A stretch of DNA of 37,968 nt from GCA-002701945 sp964442015 (GCA_964442015.1 CAYTYA010000010.1:1-37968), one strand, 5' to 3'; shown: positions 27,601-35,387, counted from the stretch's first letter. Notes: generated by a model not told the origin, from the sequence alone. Numbers and translations are program-made.

Positions 27601-27650
27601 AGAGTTGGAAGCCCTTCTCCCTGATTTATTTTAAATAATTTTTTTAACAA
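24627..27650 (-). CDS. NTT-type (ATP/ADP carrier-like) transporter with HEAT repeats and cyclic-nucleotide-binding domain; contains an assembly gap
   Basis: The N-terminal ~400 residues form about 12 membrane segments resembling the nucleotide-transporter/MFS group (ITGTAARDAYFLNMV, QAKRLFGLLGAGGALAAI). After the gap, about residues 440-850 are HEAT-like helical repeats (LPIIKNRI, LVAAAAIRNIDPDSS). The last ~120 residues are a cNMP-binding domain with CKEGDFGDCMYIIANGKVKV and the phosphate-binding-cassette-like FVGDMALLDQEPRSADL. The architecture suggests transport gated by a soluble sensor module. A run of 100 N (26337-26436) lies between the transporter and HEAT parts, so total length and frame continuity are not proven. 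Whether it moves nucleotides is unknown. Confidence 0.75.
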   Translation of the reverse strand: MLKKLFKINQGEGLPTLILFFHFFAYVAVSITGTAARDAYFLNMVDKKYLPLMFLAVAIVLFIVIEIYSRLSKNRDLSTIVTGTGIIFIATLLAIQKHLEGWVIPFLYVWKDVIDAIIITQFWLIASQVFDPRQAKRLFGLLGAGGALAAIIIGSSITQFVSVFGSENLLFATMSFLIIVILMANLIRPYRNLNEQKNPASKKDSHKNTEKSFTPYLRSLAIIIGLAAVASRVVDYQFKITAVASFPNQDDLVNFFGQYYAVTGVATMVIQLFITSRLLSRFGIIVAILILPTLFMAGAAGFLMSPVLAAVYISKFSDQVFRFTFHNASIQLLWIPVKRTIKNRLKPVIEGSIRAGLEGISGILIFLLITMFNIPIHYLSISIILIAIYWIKRSFTLKKLYIKEXXXXXXXXXXXXXXXXXXXXXXXXXXXXXXXXXXDENIISDQKIISLINNESDLEIESMEIAGKRKLTDALPIIKNRINANNKEKQLVAAAAIRNIDPDSSNKEKDLLLSAFDSNDENICSLIIKQMKNDNEILPDDKLIKYLNEESFLVRNASLSVAESRASFVLLPHIIQCLSDPRSAIQARSAMQVYNDEDVVKLLIEHTQNENAEKSLVIGVIRTIKKYPTKDSIDMLLSAISPKVPPIQAEAVDSLIHIARELSLDEKQIAITKEELIKTSRYAYEKIIALSQIEKNESNQLLRYLLQDEVRKLIPVIMKLGILDKPQTPIETYIQYVLNNEEDKLPYVLEFFENIFSQEERKIVNSLIDDLSIKEKCKVAKNHFDELTTDLNKFLGYYIGTVQELKVALTLDYALRTNKIEILEEANWDNLPDSFIINDIITRHTKEKPDSLNRWPIDDYLLDSNKLTMYSTLEKAMILKSVDLFASIPSQELIRVAQIAEEEEYQTDTSLCKEGDFGDCMYIIANGKVKVHKGDHTLVELEKGAFVGDMALLDQEPRSADLTTSSETTLLKISQDAFYELMSSNFEIMNGILKIISSRLREAQAKL
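26337..26436. other. Assembly gap, 100 N
   Basis: Exactly 100 N, the usual placeholder for a scaffold gap of unknown length, lies inside the transporter-HEAT-cNMP gene at the membrane/soluble boundary. Coordinates beyond it, and the joined reading frame, depend on the true gap size. Confidence 0.98.
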
Positions 27651-27840
27651 TATGAGTTTGCTTTATTTTATACTTTACAATAGGATATTGATTAGTTGAA
27701 TAATTAATCATTAATGCCAATATAGCAAATTATTAGAACTTTGAAAAAATAATCACAGTATTTATGGCATGATATATTATATAGATAATATTGAATTATA
27801 AATAAAATGGATTAATATTTACTATTATAATGGATGATTT

Positions 27841-28695
27841 ATGTTTGAAAAAGATATATTAAAAAATAAAGTTGTTTTAATAACTGGAGGCGGAACCGGT
27901 CTAGGAAAGTCTATGGCCATGCGCTTTGCAGAACTAGGAGCGAGCTTGGTTATTGCAAGCAGAAGAAAAGAAGTTATTTCCAAAACCACATTTCAAATGA
28001 AAGAGGTTGGTGCAGAGGTGCTTGGATTACAATGTGATGTGCGGGATATGGATCAAGTAAATACTATGGTAAGTGATACATTAAATCAGTTTGAAAAAAT
28101 TGATATTTTAATTAATAATGCTGCAGGAAATTTTATTTCACCAACAGAAATGTTATCAACAGGAGGGTTTAAAGCTGTTGTTGATATTGTTCTTATGGGA
28201 ACATTTAACTGCACACTTGCTGTTGGCAAAGAGATGATTAAGCAAAAGAAAGGAAATATTTTAAATATTGTTACGACGTATGCTTGGACAGGATCTGGAT
28301 ACGTTGTTCCTTCTGCTTCTGCTAAAGCAGGAGTTTTAGCAATGACGAGATCTCTAGCTGTTGAGTGGGCAAAATATAATATTCGTACAAATGCAATAGC
28401 TCCAGGTCCATTTATTACTGATGGAGCTTGGAAGAGATTGGCTCCACCTGGATTAAATATGAAAAAGAAATTAAAAGATCGAATTCCTTTGAAGAGATTT
28501 GGAGAACATTTAGAGTTAGCTAACCTTGCAACTTATTTGATCAGTGAACAATCGGGGTATATTAATGGAGAAGTTGTTACGATAGATGGAGGAGAATGGT
28601 TAAAAGGAGCAGGACAATTTAATGATTTAGAAAAAATACCTAAATCGATATGGAAAACAATGCAAGCATTGCGAAAACGATCAAAAAATAATTAA
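27841..28695 (+). CDS. 2,4-dienoyl-CoA reductase-like short-chain dehydrogenase (DECR type)
   Basis: An NADPH-dependent reductase likely to act on 2,4-dienoyl-CoA or similar enoyl-CoA in breakdown of unsaturated fatty acids. Length is 284 residues. The Rossmann motif is TGGGTGLG (15-22), ASRRKE after beta-2 favours NADPH, and INNAAGNFISPTE follows. The active site is the DECR form, not the classical YxxxK: Tyr 147 in TTYAW, Ser 158 and Lys 162 in VPSASAKAGV, with Asn 97, matching mammalian mitochondrial DECR1 positions. The C-terminal GGEWLKGAGQFNDL also fits DECR. Bacterial FadH is unrelated. It is divergent from the transporter gene (190-base gap), and its stop overlaps the ROK gene stop in TTAA. 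Confidence 0.85.
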   Translation: MFEKDILKNKVVLITGGGTGLGKSMAMRFAELGASLVIASRRKEVISKTTFQMKEVGAEVLGLQCDVRDMDQVNTMVSDTLNQFEKIDILINNAAGNFISPTEMLSTGGFKAVVDIVLMGTFNCTLAVGKEMIKQKKGNILNIVTTYAWTGSGYVVPSASAKAGVLAMTRSLAVEWAKYNIRTNAIAPGPFITDGAWKRLAPPGLNMKKKLKDRIPLKRFGEHLELANLATYLISEQSGYINGEVVTIDGGEWLKGAGQFNDLEKIPKSIWKTMQALRKRSKNN

Positions 28696-29573
28696 TTAAG
28701 CAACGCCGCCCCAAATACGCCAGCTGAATCACCCAATTTATTTGAAACTATTGGAGTGTCTTTTTTGTTACTAAATATATTCTTTTGAACAGATAATATC
28801 CCTTCGCTATAAAGAAAATTTATATTTGAAAGCCCACCGCCTAATACAACGACATCTGGATCAATGATATTTATAACATTTGAAAGAGCAATGCCAAAGT
28901 TTGAAAGAAATTCACTCTTCCATTTGATATAATTGTCATTTGGATGATTATCATATAATTCAACAATTTTTTTTAAGGGTAAAGATTCATTTGAATTTTT
29001 CTGCCATTCTTTTTCTAGAGATGGGCCACTTAAATATGCTTCTACACATCCTTTTTTATTACAATAACAGTCCCGGCCATCTGGATATAATACTTGATGA
29101 CCCCATTCTCCAGCAATAAATAATCTTCCATGATGTATTTTACGATTTAATACTAAACCACCTCCGACTCCAGTACCCATTATTACTCCAAAAACAATTT
29201 CATAATCTTTCCCAGATCCTAATAATGCTTCGGCCATAGCAAAACAATTAGCATCATTATCTATTGCAATAGAAGATTTTAATTCCCTTTCAATATCTTC
29301 TTTAATTGGTTTTCCAATTAGACAAACTGTATTACTGTTTTTTAAAATACCTGTTTCCATATCTAAGGCTCCTGGTGTACATATACCTATTTGACATTCT
29401 TTATCAGATAATGATTTTATATTATTAATAAATTGTACGATTCTTTTAATTATAGATTCGTAACCTTCATCTTGTTTTGTAGGAATTCGTTTTCGTTCAA
29501 TAATTGTATTATCTGACGATAACAATACACCTTCAATTTTTGTTCCTCCTAGATCTATGCCGATACGATTCAT
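28692..29573 (-). CDS. ROK-family sugar kinase
   Basis: An ATP-dependent hexose or amino-sugar kinase of 293 residues. The phosphate loop is DLGGTK (7-12), the catalytic base is Asp 107 in DNDAN, the sugar-binding EWGH holds Glu 156 and His 159, and the zinc motif C-x-C-x4-C (Cys 169, 171, 176) precedes VEAYLSG. This pattern fits glucokinase, fructokinase or N-acetylglucosamine kinase; motifs alone do not pick one. It lies 2 bases after the Nudix gene in a minus-strand run. Confidence 0.9.
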   Translation of the reverse strand: MNRIGIDLGGTKIEGVLLSSDNTIIERKRIPTKQDEGYESIIKRIVQFINNIKSLSDKECQIGICTPGALDMETGILKNSNTVCLIGKPIKEDIERELKSSIAIDNDANCFAMAEALLGSGKDYEIVFGVIMGTGVGGGLVLNRKIHHGRLFIAGEWGHQVLYPDGRDCYCNKKGCVEAYLSGPSLEKEWQKNSNESLPLKKIVELYDNHPNDNYIKWKSEFLSNFGIALSNVINIIDPDVVVLGGGLSNINFLYSEGILSVQKNIFSNKKDTPIVSNKLGDSAGVFGAALLN

Positions 29574-29575
29574 AA

Positions 29576-30211
29576 TTATTTATTCTTTTTAATTAACTGT
29601 ATAATATCTTTGAATTCAGATAACACCATTGATGTCGCTCCCCAAACTTGATGATTATTTAAAAGATAATATGGAATATTTACATCTTTACCTTTTATTT
29701 GACGATGTGTAGTTAATTTATCATTATTAATTAAATCTATAATATTTACAGAAAATATTTCATCTACTTCCCTAGAATCTAGCTTAATTATTGGTTCTTT
29801 TGATATAAATCCAATAAATGGTGTCATCATAAATCCTGTAACTGGTATAAATAAAGGCGTTATAGAACCAAGTATTGATATTTTATTTATATTTATTCCT
29901 ATTTCTTCTTCAGTTTCTCTTAATGCTGTTTCTAATAACGATTCCCCTGTTTCTTTTGAACCACCTGGTAAAGAAATTTGACCTTTATGATATTTCAAAT
30001 CTTCAGTTCTTTTTGTTAAGTAAAAGAAAATTTGATTATTGTCAGGATATAATAATAGAAGTACTGCGGCAGGTCTCGCTTTATTAATTGTAAAAGGAAA
30101 ATTTATTTTTTTACGGGAATCAACTCTCATCTTTTGATGAGAATCATGCCCAGGCAGGTTTGTATTAATTATTTTTTTAAGATGGAAAATTAACTTATCA
30201 AATTCCATCAT
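29576..30211 (-). CDS. Nudix hydrolase, CoA-pyrophosphatase (NudL) type
   Basis: A soluble hydrolase of 211 residues. The Nudix box GX5EX7REXXEEXGX is present from Gly 84 (GSKETGE then RETEEEIGI). It is preceded by LTKRTEDLKYHKGQISLPGG, the signature of the CoA diphosphatase subgroup, which cleaves CoA into phosphopantetheine and 3',5'-ADP. It sits 47 bases after the M14 peptidase gene and 2 bases before the ROK kinase. The start is either of two adjacent ATG codons (30211 or 30208). Confidence 0.88.
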   Translation of the reverse strand: MMEFDKLIFHLKKIINTNLPGHDSHQKMRVDSRKKINFPFTINKARPAAVLLLLYPDNNQIFFYLTKRTEDLKYHKGQISLPGGSKETGESLLETALRETEEEIGININKISILGSITPLFIPVTGFMMTPFIGFISKEPIIKLDSREVDEIFSVNIIDLINNDKLTTHRQIKGKDVNIPYYLLNNHQVWGATSMVLSEFKDIIQLIKKNK

Positions 30212-30258
30212 AATTTTGTAACTGACTTAATAAAATAAATTATCTAATATTATAAGAA

Positions 30259-33057
30259 TTACCATTCAACAGAATGACTTGTCCCCATACCGGGTCCTAA
30301 ATAAATTGCATTTAAGAGTACGCGTTCGCTTGCCTTAAAATACCCTCTAAAATGCGGTTCAGTAGCAAAGAGAATGATTTGTCCTTTTCCATGACGTTCT
30401 TGAGTCGCCCATGCAGATTTAGCAATACGAGATTTTGCTTCAGGCCATAATAGACCACCTAATCTAATATTTTTTTCACCAGCTAATCTTCCCGCAACAT
30501 TGATTGGTTTTTTTGCCATCAATACATTTCCAGTATTATATAACACGGGAATAGATTCTCCGCAACCAACAGTTAACCAATGTTCTTTGTCCATATCCAC
30601 TTTTAAAATAGCTCCTTGTGGACGAAACTTCCTTCCTAATTGATCTAATTCTTTAATTTTATCATTATTTTTATCGGTCTCTTTTGGTTCATCCGATGTA
30701 TAAATATCTCCACCTTCCCATAGCGCAATACTATCAATAGAAAAATTCTCAGCTTCTTTTAAAATGGATAGATCACGATCATAGGAGTCTAGTTTATCTA
30801 AAGCTTGCCGTCTTAATCTAACAGAACTAATACTTACTGATGTATCAGCCAAAAATGCAGCGCTATTGCTATAACTAATCAAAGTACCACCACCATTGAC
30901 CCAGTTTTTTAATTTTTTTATACCATTATCTCCAAGTATTCTTTTCATACTCCTACCATTGGGAAGAATAAGCACATTATATTTGTTCAAATCTTGCCAT
31001 CCAAAACTCATTGCATTGATTAATGATGCTCTGCTTTTCATTTTATAATCTATTAAATGCCATGTAGCCCCAAAGCTATAAGTACTAGTTGGAGGGCCAG
31101 AGACAATAGCTATTCTAGGTTCAATTAACATGGTAAAATTACTACTTCCGAGATCTGGACCATCTGTTGCAAGGGCTGTATTTATTGCAAAAATATCAAT
31201 ACCATACTTTGCAGCTAATTTTTTTAATAATCCAATTTTCATACTTTTATTGGAATTATTTCTAATAACGATACTCCCTCTTGGAAAATATTCTCCTCCA
31301 ATATTAAAACCTTCTTTAGCGCACCATGCCTTAACTTTATTTTCTAATAATCTTCCAACTAAATAATAAAATTGATCATCATCACTTTTAATTGCCCAAC
31401 CATATTTTGGATTTTTACCTGTGAGTTTCCCTTCATTAAGAATAGGTTGAAAAACATCCATTGATATCTTTGGCATCGCTTCAGTATAATAGCTATCTGT
31501 TCCATATGCATGCGAAAGTGACCATGCGGTTACATCATACAATGTGGATCCCTGATCTTTTAAAAGCTTTTTCCGCTCTTTTTCCATGCTTTTTGTATCC
31601 AATCTTATATCAAATGATAAAATGTTTTTTATCAGTGTATTCAAAGGTTGGTCTAAAGGAATAATTAATGATCCTGCCGGAATATTTTGTCTGGTTACAG
31701 TTTTTCCGCTACTATTAATTGCTTTAGGTAGCCTTAGATCATTTTTATTGGTGTAAACTTCAATAGTTTGTCTTTTAATTGTTTCGCCTAGTTCATTTAA
31801 TCTTGTACGGTTTGATTTAGATGAAAACACAAATGCTTTACCTGCATTTTTAGTCGAGACAGCTTTTTTTCTATTATTATAATAATCTCGTAATAGCTCT
31901 TCCTTTTGATTGGCAATTGTTTGAAGATTTGCCATCGAGCTAATGAATTGATGATGGACAGTTTCTCTATATGTTGTAATAGTCCCATCTTCTTTTTTTA
32001 CAATAGATCCATCTGCACCCGCCTGTTCATATAAGATACCAACTAGTCCAATATATATTCCCCAAGAACTACCATAACCAGGATAAACTTCTTCATTCCA
32101 ATCACCTGTATAATAGCTCCATCCATACTCATCAAATGCTGCAGCTTGATCTTTTGCAATTTTATCCCACCATTTAAAAATAGTTTTTGGCATATAAGGA
32201 TTATATGGCGCCCTAGGAGGATTAAATAAGTATGTATCAAATGAACCCATTTCATGAGAGTCAACAAGAAATTGCGGATTCCAATCTAATATTGCAGAAA
32301 CCTTTCCTTTTGTTTCTGGATGTACCGTAGCAAACCAATCACGGTTAAGATCAAATAAATAGTGATTTCCTCTACCATATGGCCAAAAACCTGAATGATC
32401 TAAACTATTAGCATCTGAGTTTACTATTTCTCCTCGCCATTGTAATAATTGCTGAAGATATCTCTCGCGGCCATCTGGATTTTCAGTTGGATCAATACTA
32501 ACCACTAATTTCTTAAGAATATTTTTAGTAGCGGAATCAGTACCTGCTGCCAATTGGTATGCTAATTGTACGGCTGCATCGGTACTAGATATCTCGTCTC
32601 CATGTATACCATAGGCCATCCATGCAATAGCTGGAGTGTTTTTAATAATTTCATTAGCAGTTTGGGGTTTATCTAATGTTCGTGGATCGGCTAGCATGGA
32701 GATAGATTTTTTAACATCATCAATATTAGCCATATTTTTTTTACTTGATATCATTAGATAGACTAAAGGCTTTCCTTCATAAGTATAACCATATTTTGTA
32801 AGCATTATATTATCTAACAGTTTGTCTAAATAATTAAAGTAATCTATTACTTCATCATGATGAACAGGTCTAGAACCAAGAGTAAAACCTAAAAACTCAC
32901 CTGGCGGTTGAACATTAGGGTGATAGCTATCTGCTTTAAAAAATGGAATATTATAATTACCCAATCCATGAGCAGATTCATTATCATAAGATTGAGCAAA
33001 AGATAAAGATAAAATTATTGTAGAAATAAGTAATGATTTCTTTGTAACTAATGACAT
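30259..33057 (-). CDS. M14-family zinc carboxypeptidase-like exoprotein
   Basis: A 932-residue exported metallopeptidase with a signal peptide ending near LSFAQS. The M14 core is within about 60-380: zinc ligands His 152 and Glu 155 in GIHGDE and His 268 in VDSHEMGS, with the substrate-binding Asn-Pro-Asp-Gly-Arg (193-197). The long C-terminal part (about 400-932) includes a GATase/flavodoxin-like region (YNVLILPNGR, LKNWVNGGGTLISYSN) and LFATEPHFRGYF, the architecture of large FCB-type M14 proteins. It probably trims peptides outside the cytoplasm. A purine-rich GAGGGGGTGG precedes ATG 33057. It heads the peptidase-Nudix-ROK run. Confidence 0.9.
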   Translation of the reverse strand: MSLVTKKSLLISTIILSLSFAQSYDNESAHGLGNYNIPFFKADSYHPNVQPPGEFLGFTLGSRPVHHDEVIDYFNYLDKLLDNIMLTKYGYTYEGKPLVYLMISSKKNMANIDDVKKSISMLADPRTLDKPQTANEIIKNTPAIAWMAYGIHGDEISSTDAAVQLAYQLAAGTDSATKNILKKLVVSIDPTENPDGRERYLQQLLQWRGEIVNSDANSLDHSGFWPYGRGNHYLFDLNRDWFATVHPETKGKVSAILDWNPQFLVDSHEMGSFDTYLFNPPRAPYNPYMPKTIFKWWDKIAKDQAAAFDEYGWSYYTGDWNEEVYPGYGSSWGIYIGLVGILYEQAGADGSIVKKEDGTITTYRETVHHQFISSMANLQTIANQKEELLRDYYNNRKKAVSTKNAGKAFVFSSKSNRTRLNELGETIKRQTIEVYTNKNDLRLPKAINSSGKTVTRQNIPAGSLIIPLDQPLNTLIKNILSFDIRLDTKSMEKERKKLLKDQGSTLYDVTAWSLSHAYGTDSYYTEAMPKISMDVFQPILNEGKLTGKNPKYGWAIKSDDDQFYYLVGRLLENKVKAWCAKEGFNIGGEYFPRGSIVIRNNSNKSMKIGLLKKLAAKYGIDIFAINTALATDGPDLGSSNFTMLIEPRIAIVSGPPTSTYSFGATWHLIDYKMKSRASLINAMSFGWQDLNKYNVLILPNGRSMKRILGDNGIKKLKNWVNGGGTLISYSNSAAFLADTSVSISSVRLRRQALDKLDSYDRDLSILKEAENFSIDSIALWEGGDIYTSDEPKETDKNNDKIKELDQLGRKFRPQGAILKVDMDKEHWLTVGCGESIPVLYNTGNVLMAKKPINVAGRLAGEKNIRLGGLLWPEAKSRIAKSAWATQERHGKGQIILFATEPHFRGYFKASERVLLNAIYLGPGMGTSHSVEW

Positions 33058-33178
33058 TCCACCCCCTCAAATATTATTTAGAAGTTGTTATGCTATTCTA
33101 AATTTTAAAAGAGAATTTTTAATTAAGAATATTAAATGAAGAAAAGAGTTTTTAATAATTAATGAAGTTTTTAATTAT

Positions 33179-33913
33179 TTATAATTGCAAAGAGAATCCA
33201 AAGGAAATATAGGTGTCCTCTTTTTTATATCCAGCAGGTGGATTGCTATTTAAGTTGTAATTGTACTGTATATTTAATGAAACGCCAGGTATAACGGTAT
33301 CAACAGATATTGTAAGAATATTTTCAATTAAATATGAATCAAATTTATATGTAGGCTTGTAGAATAATTGTTCTTCAATTTCAACACCTTCCATAGGATA
33401 TAATTTTTGCTTTGGTCTAAATGAATGTCTGAAAAATGAATTTTCTGTATACCCTGTATATTTTTCAATTTCCCATAATCCAGCATAACTAATAGAGAAA
33501 CCTTTTCCCAAACGTACTTTGCCACCAACACCTGGGTTAATCCGATAATCTAAAGCGGTTGTTGAATCAAATGTCCACTGAAAAATTACAAATGGAGAAA
33601 ATTTTTGATTTGCATAAAGATCTGTTTTTAAAACCAAGTTTGCATCATTAGTATATAAATATCCTTCATAGATTGATTTACTATTACTTAAGTAAATAGA
33701 AAATTCAGTATCAGGAAGATTGATCGATCCTTTATTTATATCTCCAATTATTGAGTAGAACCATGACACATCATAGTATTTATAATTATAGTTGCCACCA
33801 TAATTATAATATGCTGCACTAACTTGATTTGTTACCTCAGAAGAATAACCTGCGCTGCAAATAAGGATATATAATGATATGTTTTTAAAAAGTTTTCCCA
33901 TGTGTTTTAACAT
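33179..33913 (-). CDS. Exported beta-rich protein, putative outer-membrane barrel
   Basis: 244 residues, no family recognised. An N-terminal signal (to about residue 25, SAGYSSE) is followed by alternating polar/aromatic strands rich in Tyr, Asn and Phe, such as YYNYGGNYNYKYYDVSWFY, with the C-terminus SFGFSLQL. This pattern suggests a small beta-barrel outer-membrane protein. ATG 33901 (MGKLFKN) is an alternative start that gives a more typical signal. A bidirectional-looking terminator lies directly upstream, so it has its own promoter. It is followed by a 121-base AT-rich gap before the M14 gene. Confidence 0.6.
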   Translation of the reverse strand: MLKHMGKLFKNISLYILICSAGYSSEVTNQVSAAYYNYGGNYNYKYYDVSWFYSIIGDINKGSINLPDTEFSIYLSNSKSIYEGYLYTNDANLVLKTDLYANQKFSPFVIFQWTFDSTTALDYRINPGVGGKVRLGKGFSISYAGLWEIEKYTGYTENSFFRHSFRPKQKLYPMEGVEIEEQLFYKPTYKFDSYLIENILTISVDTVIPGVSLNIQYNYNLNSNPPAGYKKEDTYISFGFSLQL

Positions 33914-33937
33914 TAGAATCTATTAATAATAGAATAT

Positions 33938-33976
33938 AAAAAAAAACAGGGTAAATAAATTTTACCCTGTTTTTTT
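33938..33976 (-). terminator. Bidirectional-looking rho-independent terminator
   Basis: ACAGGGTAAA at 33946-33955 pairs with TTTACCCTGT at 33961-33970 over a 5-base loop, flanked by an A run on one side and a T run on the other. On the minus strand it ends transcription of the small secreted protein gene (stop at 34007). It would work equally in the other direction, but no plus-strand gene runs into it. Confidence 0.8.
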
Positions 33977-34006
33977 GATAAGCAATTATAAAAAGATTAA
34001 ATCAGA

Positions 34007-34393
34007 TTATGGCTTATCCCTATGGTCAGTTTCAGTATCTTGAGGTTTTTCACCACCACTTTTTTCACCACCACCGGCTGGTCTATTAGCAGACCCTGGG
34101 CTAGCAGCTTTAGATGATTTAGACTTAGATGATCTACTAAATAATCTTCCAAGTAAGCCTTTTTTGGCTTTTTTCCCTTTTTTTGGTGCAGGTGCAGCAG
34201 TGTTGCTCATTCTAGAACTATTTCCAGAAGGAGCGAGTTTACCACCATCTGAACCTTTATCTTTAGACACTTTAGATGTATTGGGTTTTTTTGCATCGTT
34301 ATCAGCACCCTTTTTAATTCCACTTGCATCCTGTGCATATACGAAACTAAACAAGAGACTTATAACAAAAACCCGAGAAATTAAATTAATCAT
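34007..34393 (-). CDS. Small secreted low-complexity protein, Lys/Ser/Gly/Pro-rich
   Basis: 128 residues, no family recognised. A clear signal peptide (1-20, ending VYAQ) is followed by a disordered, strongly basic middle with KKGKKAKKGLLGRLFSRSS and a Gly/Pro/acidic tail (GGEKSGGEKPQDTETDHRD). The start is set by a textbook AAGGAGG 5 bases before ATG 34393; a longer frame reaches back to 34444 but lacks that signal. A near-consensus CRP-type palindrome and a TATAAT box lie upstream and a strong terminator downstream, so this is a single-gene unit with dedicated control. The function is unknown. Confidence 0.7.
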   Translation of the reverse strand: MINLISRVFVISLLFSFVYAQDASGIKKGADNDAKKPNTSKVSKDKGSDGGKLAPSGNSSRMSNTAAPAPKKGKKAKKGLLGRLFSRSSKSKSSKAASPGSANRPAGGGEKSGGEKPQDTETDHRDKP

Positions 34394-34510
34394 ATTTCCT
34401 CCTTGATTATGTTTGTTATTCCCTTTCTTATGCAAATAATTCATATAAATTTTTAATTATTTACTCCTTATACGAGGTTTTATTTACTATGTGTAAGCAA
34501 ACATATTATT

Positions 34511-34516
34511 ATTATA
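34511..34516 (-). promoter_or_regulatory. Candidate -10 box for the small secreted protein gene
   Basis: Read on the minus strand the bases are TATAAT, about 120 bases before the start codon and about 36 bases downstream of the CRP-type palindrome centre. The -35 at 17-base spacing (TTTTTA) is weak, which is usual for activator-dependent promoters. The call is inferred from position only. Confidence 0.3.
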
Positions 34517-34540
34517 TCGAAAAGGCAATATATTAAAAAT

Positions 34541-34562
34541 AGATATGATCTAGATCACATTA
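34541..34562. promoter_or_regulatory. CRP/FNR-superfamily-type operator palindrome
   Basis: The site reads TATGA-TCTAGA-TCACA at 34544-34559, with a perfect 12-base palindrome TGATCTAGATCA at 34546-34557. By eye 19 of 22 positions agree with the classical E. coli CRP consensus. It lies 9 bases past the kdsA stop and upstream of the small secreted protein gene. Confidence 0.55.
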
Positions 34563-34571
34563 TTAATAAAT

Positions 34572-35387
34572 CTATATTACAGCCTGTTTTACTCTTTTTA
34601 TACTTTTTAATAAATGATCAAGTTTTTCTAATGGCCATTGACAAGCAGCATCTGATTTTGCTTTATTTGGGTTATCATGCACCTCCATAAACACGCCATT
34701 GCATCCTGCTGCTACTGCTGCCCTTGCCAATGTTGGAATAAACTCTCTTGCACCACCTGTTGTTTCCCCTAATCCTCCTGGACGCTGAACGCTATGAGTT
34801 GCATCAAAAATTACGAGCACACCAAAATCTTGCATAATAGGAATTGAAGTCATATCTGAAACTAAGTTGTTATAACCAAATGAAGATCCTCGTTCAGTAA
34901 GTAATAATTTTTCTCCACCTTCTTCAGCTACTTTTTCAACTATATTCTTTGCATCCCACGGGGCCATAAATTGACCTTTTTTGATATTAATTATTTTGCG
35001 GGTTTTTACTGCAGCGTTAATTATATCACTTTGGCGACAAAGGAATGCTGGTATTTGAATAATATCAATAATTTCTGCAACTGCATCAGCTTGACCCGCA
35101 TTATGAATATCAGTTGTTATTGGTATATTAAATGTTTGTTTAACATCCTCTAATATTCGAAGACCTTTATCCATTCCAGGACCCCGGAACGAAGAATAAG
35201 AAGAGCGATTACCTTTATCAAAAGAGGACTTAAAAATAAATGGCAAATTATTTTTATCTGTTATTTCCTTTATTTTTTCAGCCATATGTAAAATATGGTC
35301 TCTACTTTCAATAACGCACGGGCCAGCAATTATTGGAAGTTTATCTTCACCAAATTCTACACCATTAATTTGAAAATTATTTTTCAT
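34572..35387 (-). CDS. kdsA: 3-deoxy-8-phosphooctulonate (Kdo-8-P) synthase
   Basis: Condenses phosphoenolpyruvate with arabinose-5-phosphate to Kdo-8-phosphate, the first dedicated step of Kdo for LPS. Length is 271 residues. Motifs: IIAGPCVIES, FKSSFDKGNRSS, FRGPG, TDIH, PAFLCRQ, ATHSVQRPGG and EVHDNPNKAKSDA. Cys 24 in AGPC, with the His of ATHS and the Glu and Asp of the EVH...SDA segment, indicates the metal-dependent class (E. coli has Asn at this Cys). It stands alone on the minus strand, divergent from the large lipoprotein gene by 194 bases. Confidence 0.97.
   Translation of the reverse strand: MKNNFQINGVEFGEDKLPIIAGPCVIESRDHILHMAEKIKEITDKNNLPFIFKSSFDKGNRSSYSSFRGPGMDKGLRILEDVKQTFNIPITTDIHNAGQADAVAEIIDIIQIPAFLCRQSDIINAAVKTRKIINIKKGQFMAPWDAKNIVEKVAEEGGEKLLLTERGSSFGYNNLVSDMTSIPIMQDFGVLVIFDATHSVQRPGGLGETTGGAREFIPTLARAAVAAGCNGVFMEVHDNPNKAKSDAACQWPLEKLDHLLKSIKRVKQAVI

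Noticed and set aside
27651..27840. Possible promoters in the gap between the transporter and DECR-like genes
   Set aside because: A TTGAAA at 27741 and a TATATT at 27773 are seen, but the spacing of 26 bases is wrong, and many similar boxes occur in AT-rich DNA.
34164..34406. Plus-strand open frame opposite the small secreted protein
   Set aside because: Its composition is the complement of the Lys/Gly-rich repeats; the minus-strand gene has the signal peptide and ribosome binding site.
34394..34444. Longer start for the small secreted protein
   Set aside because: It would bury the signal peptide behind 17 polar residues and ignore the AAGGAGG placed just before ATG 34393.
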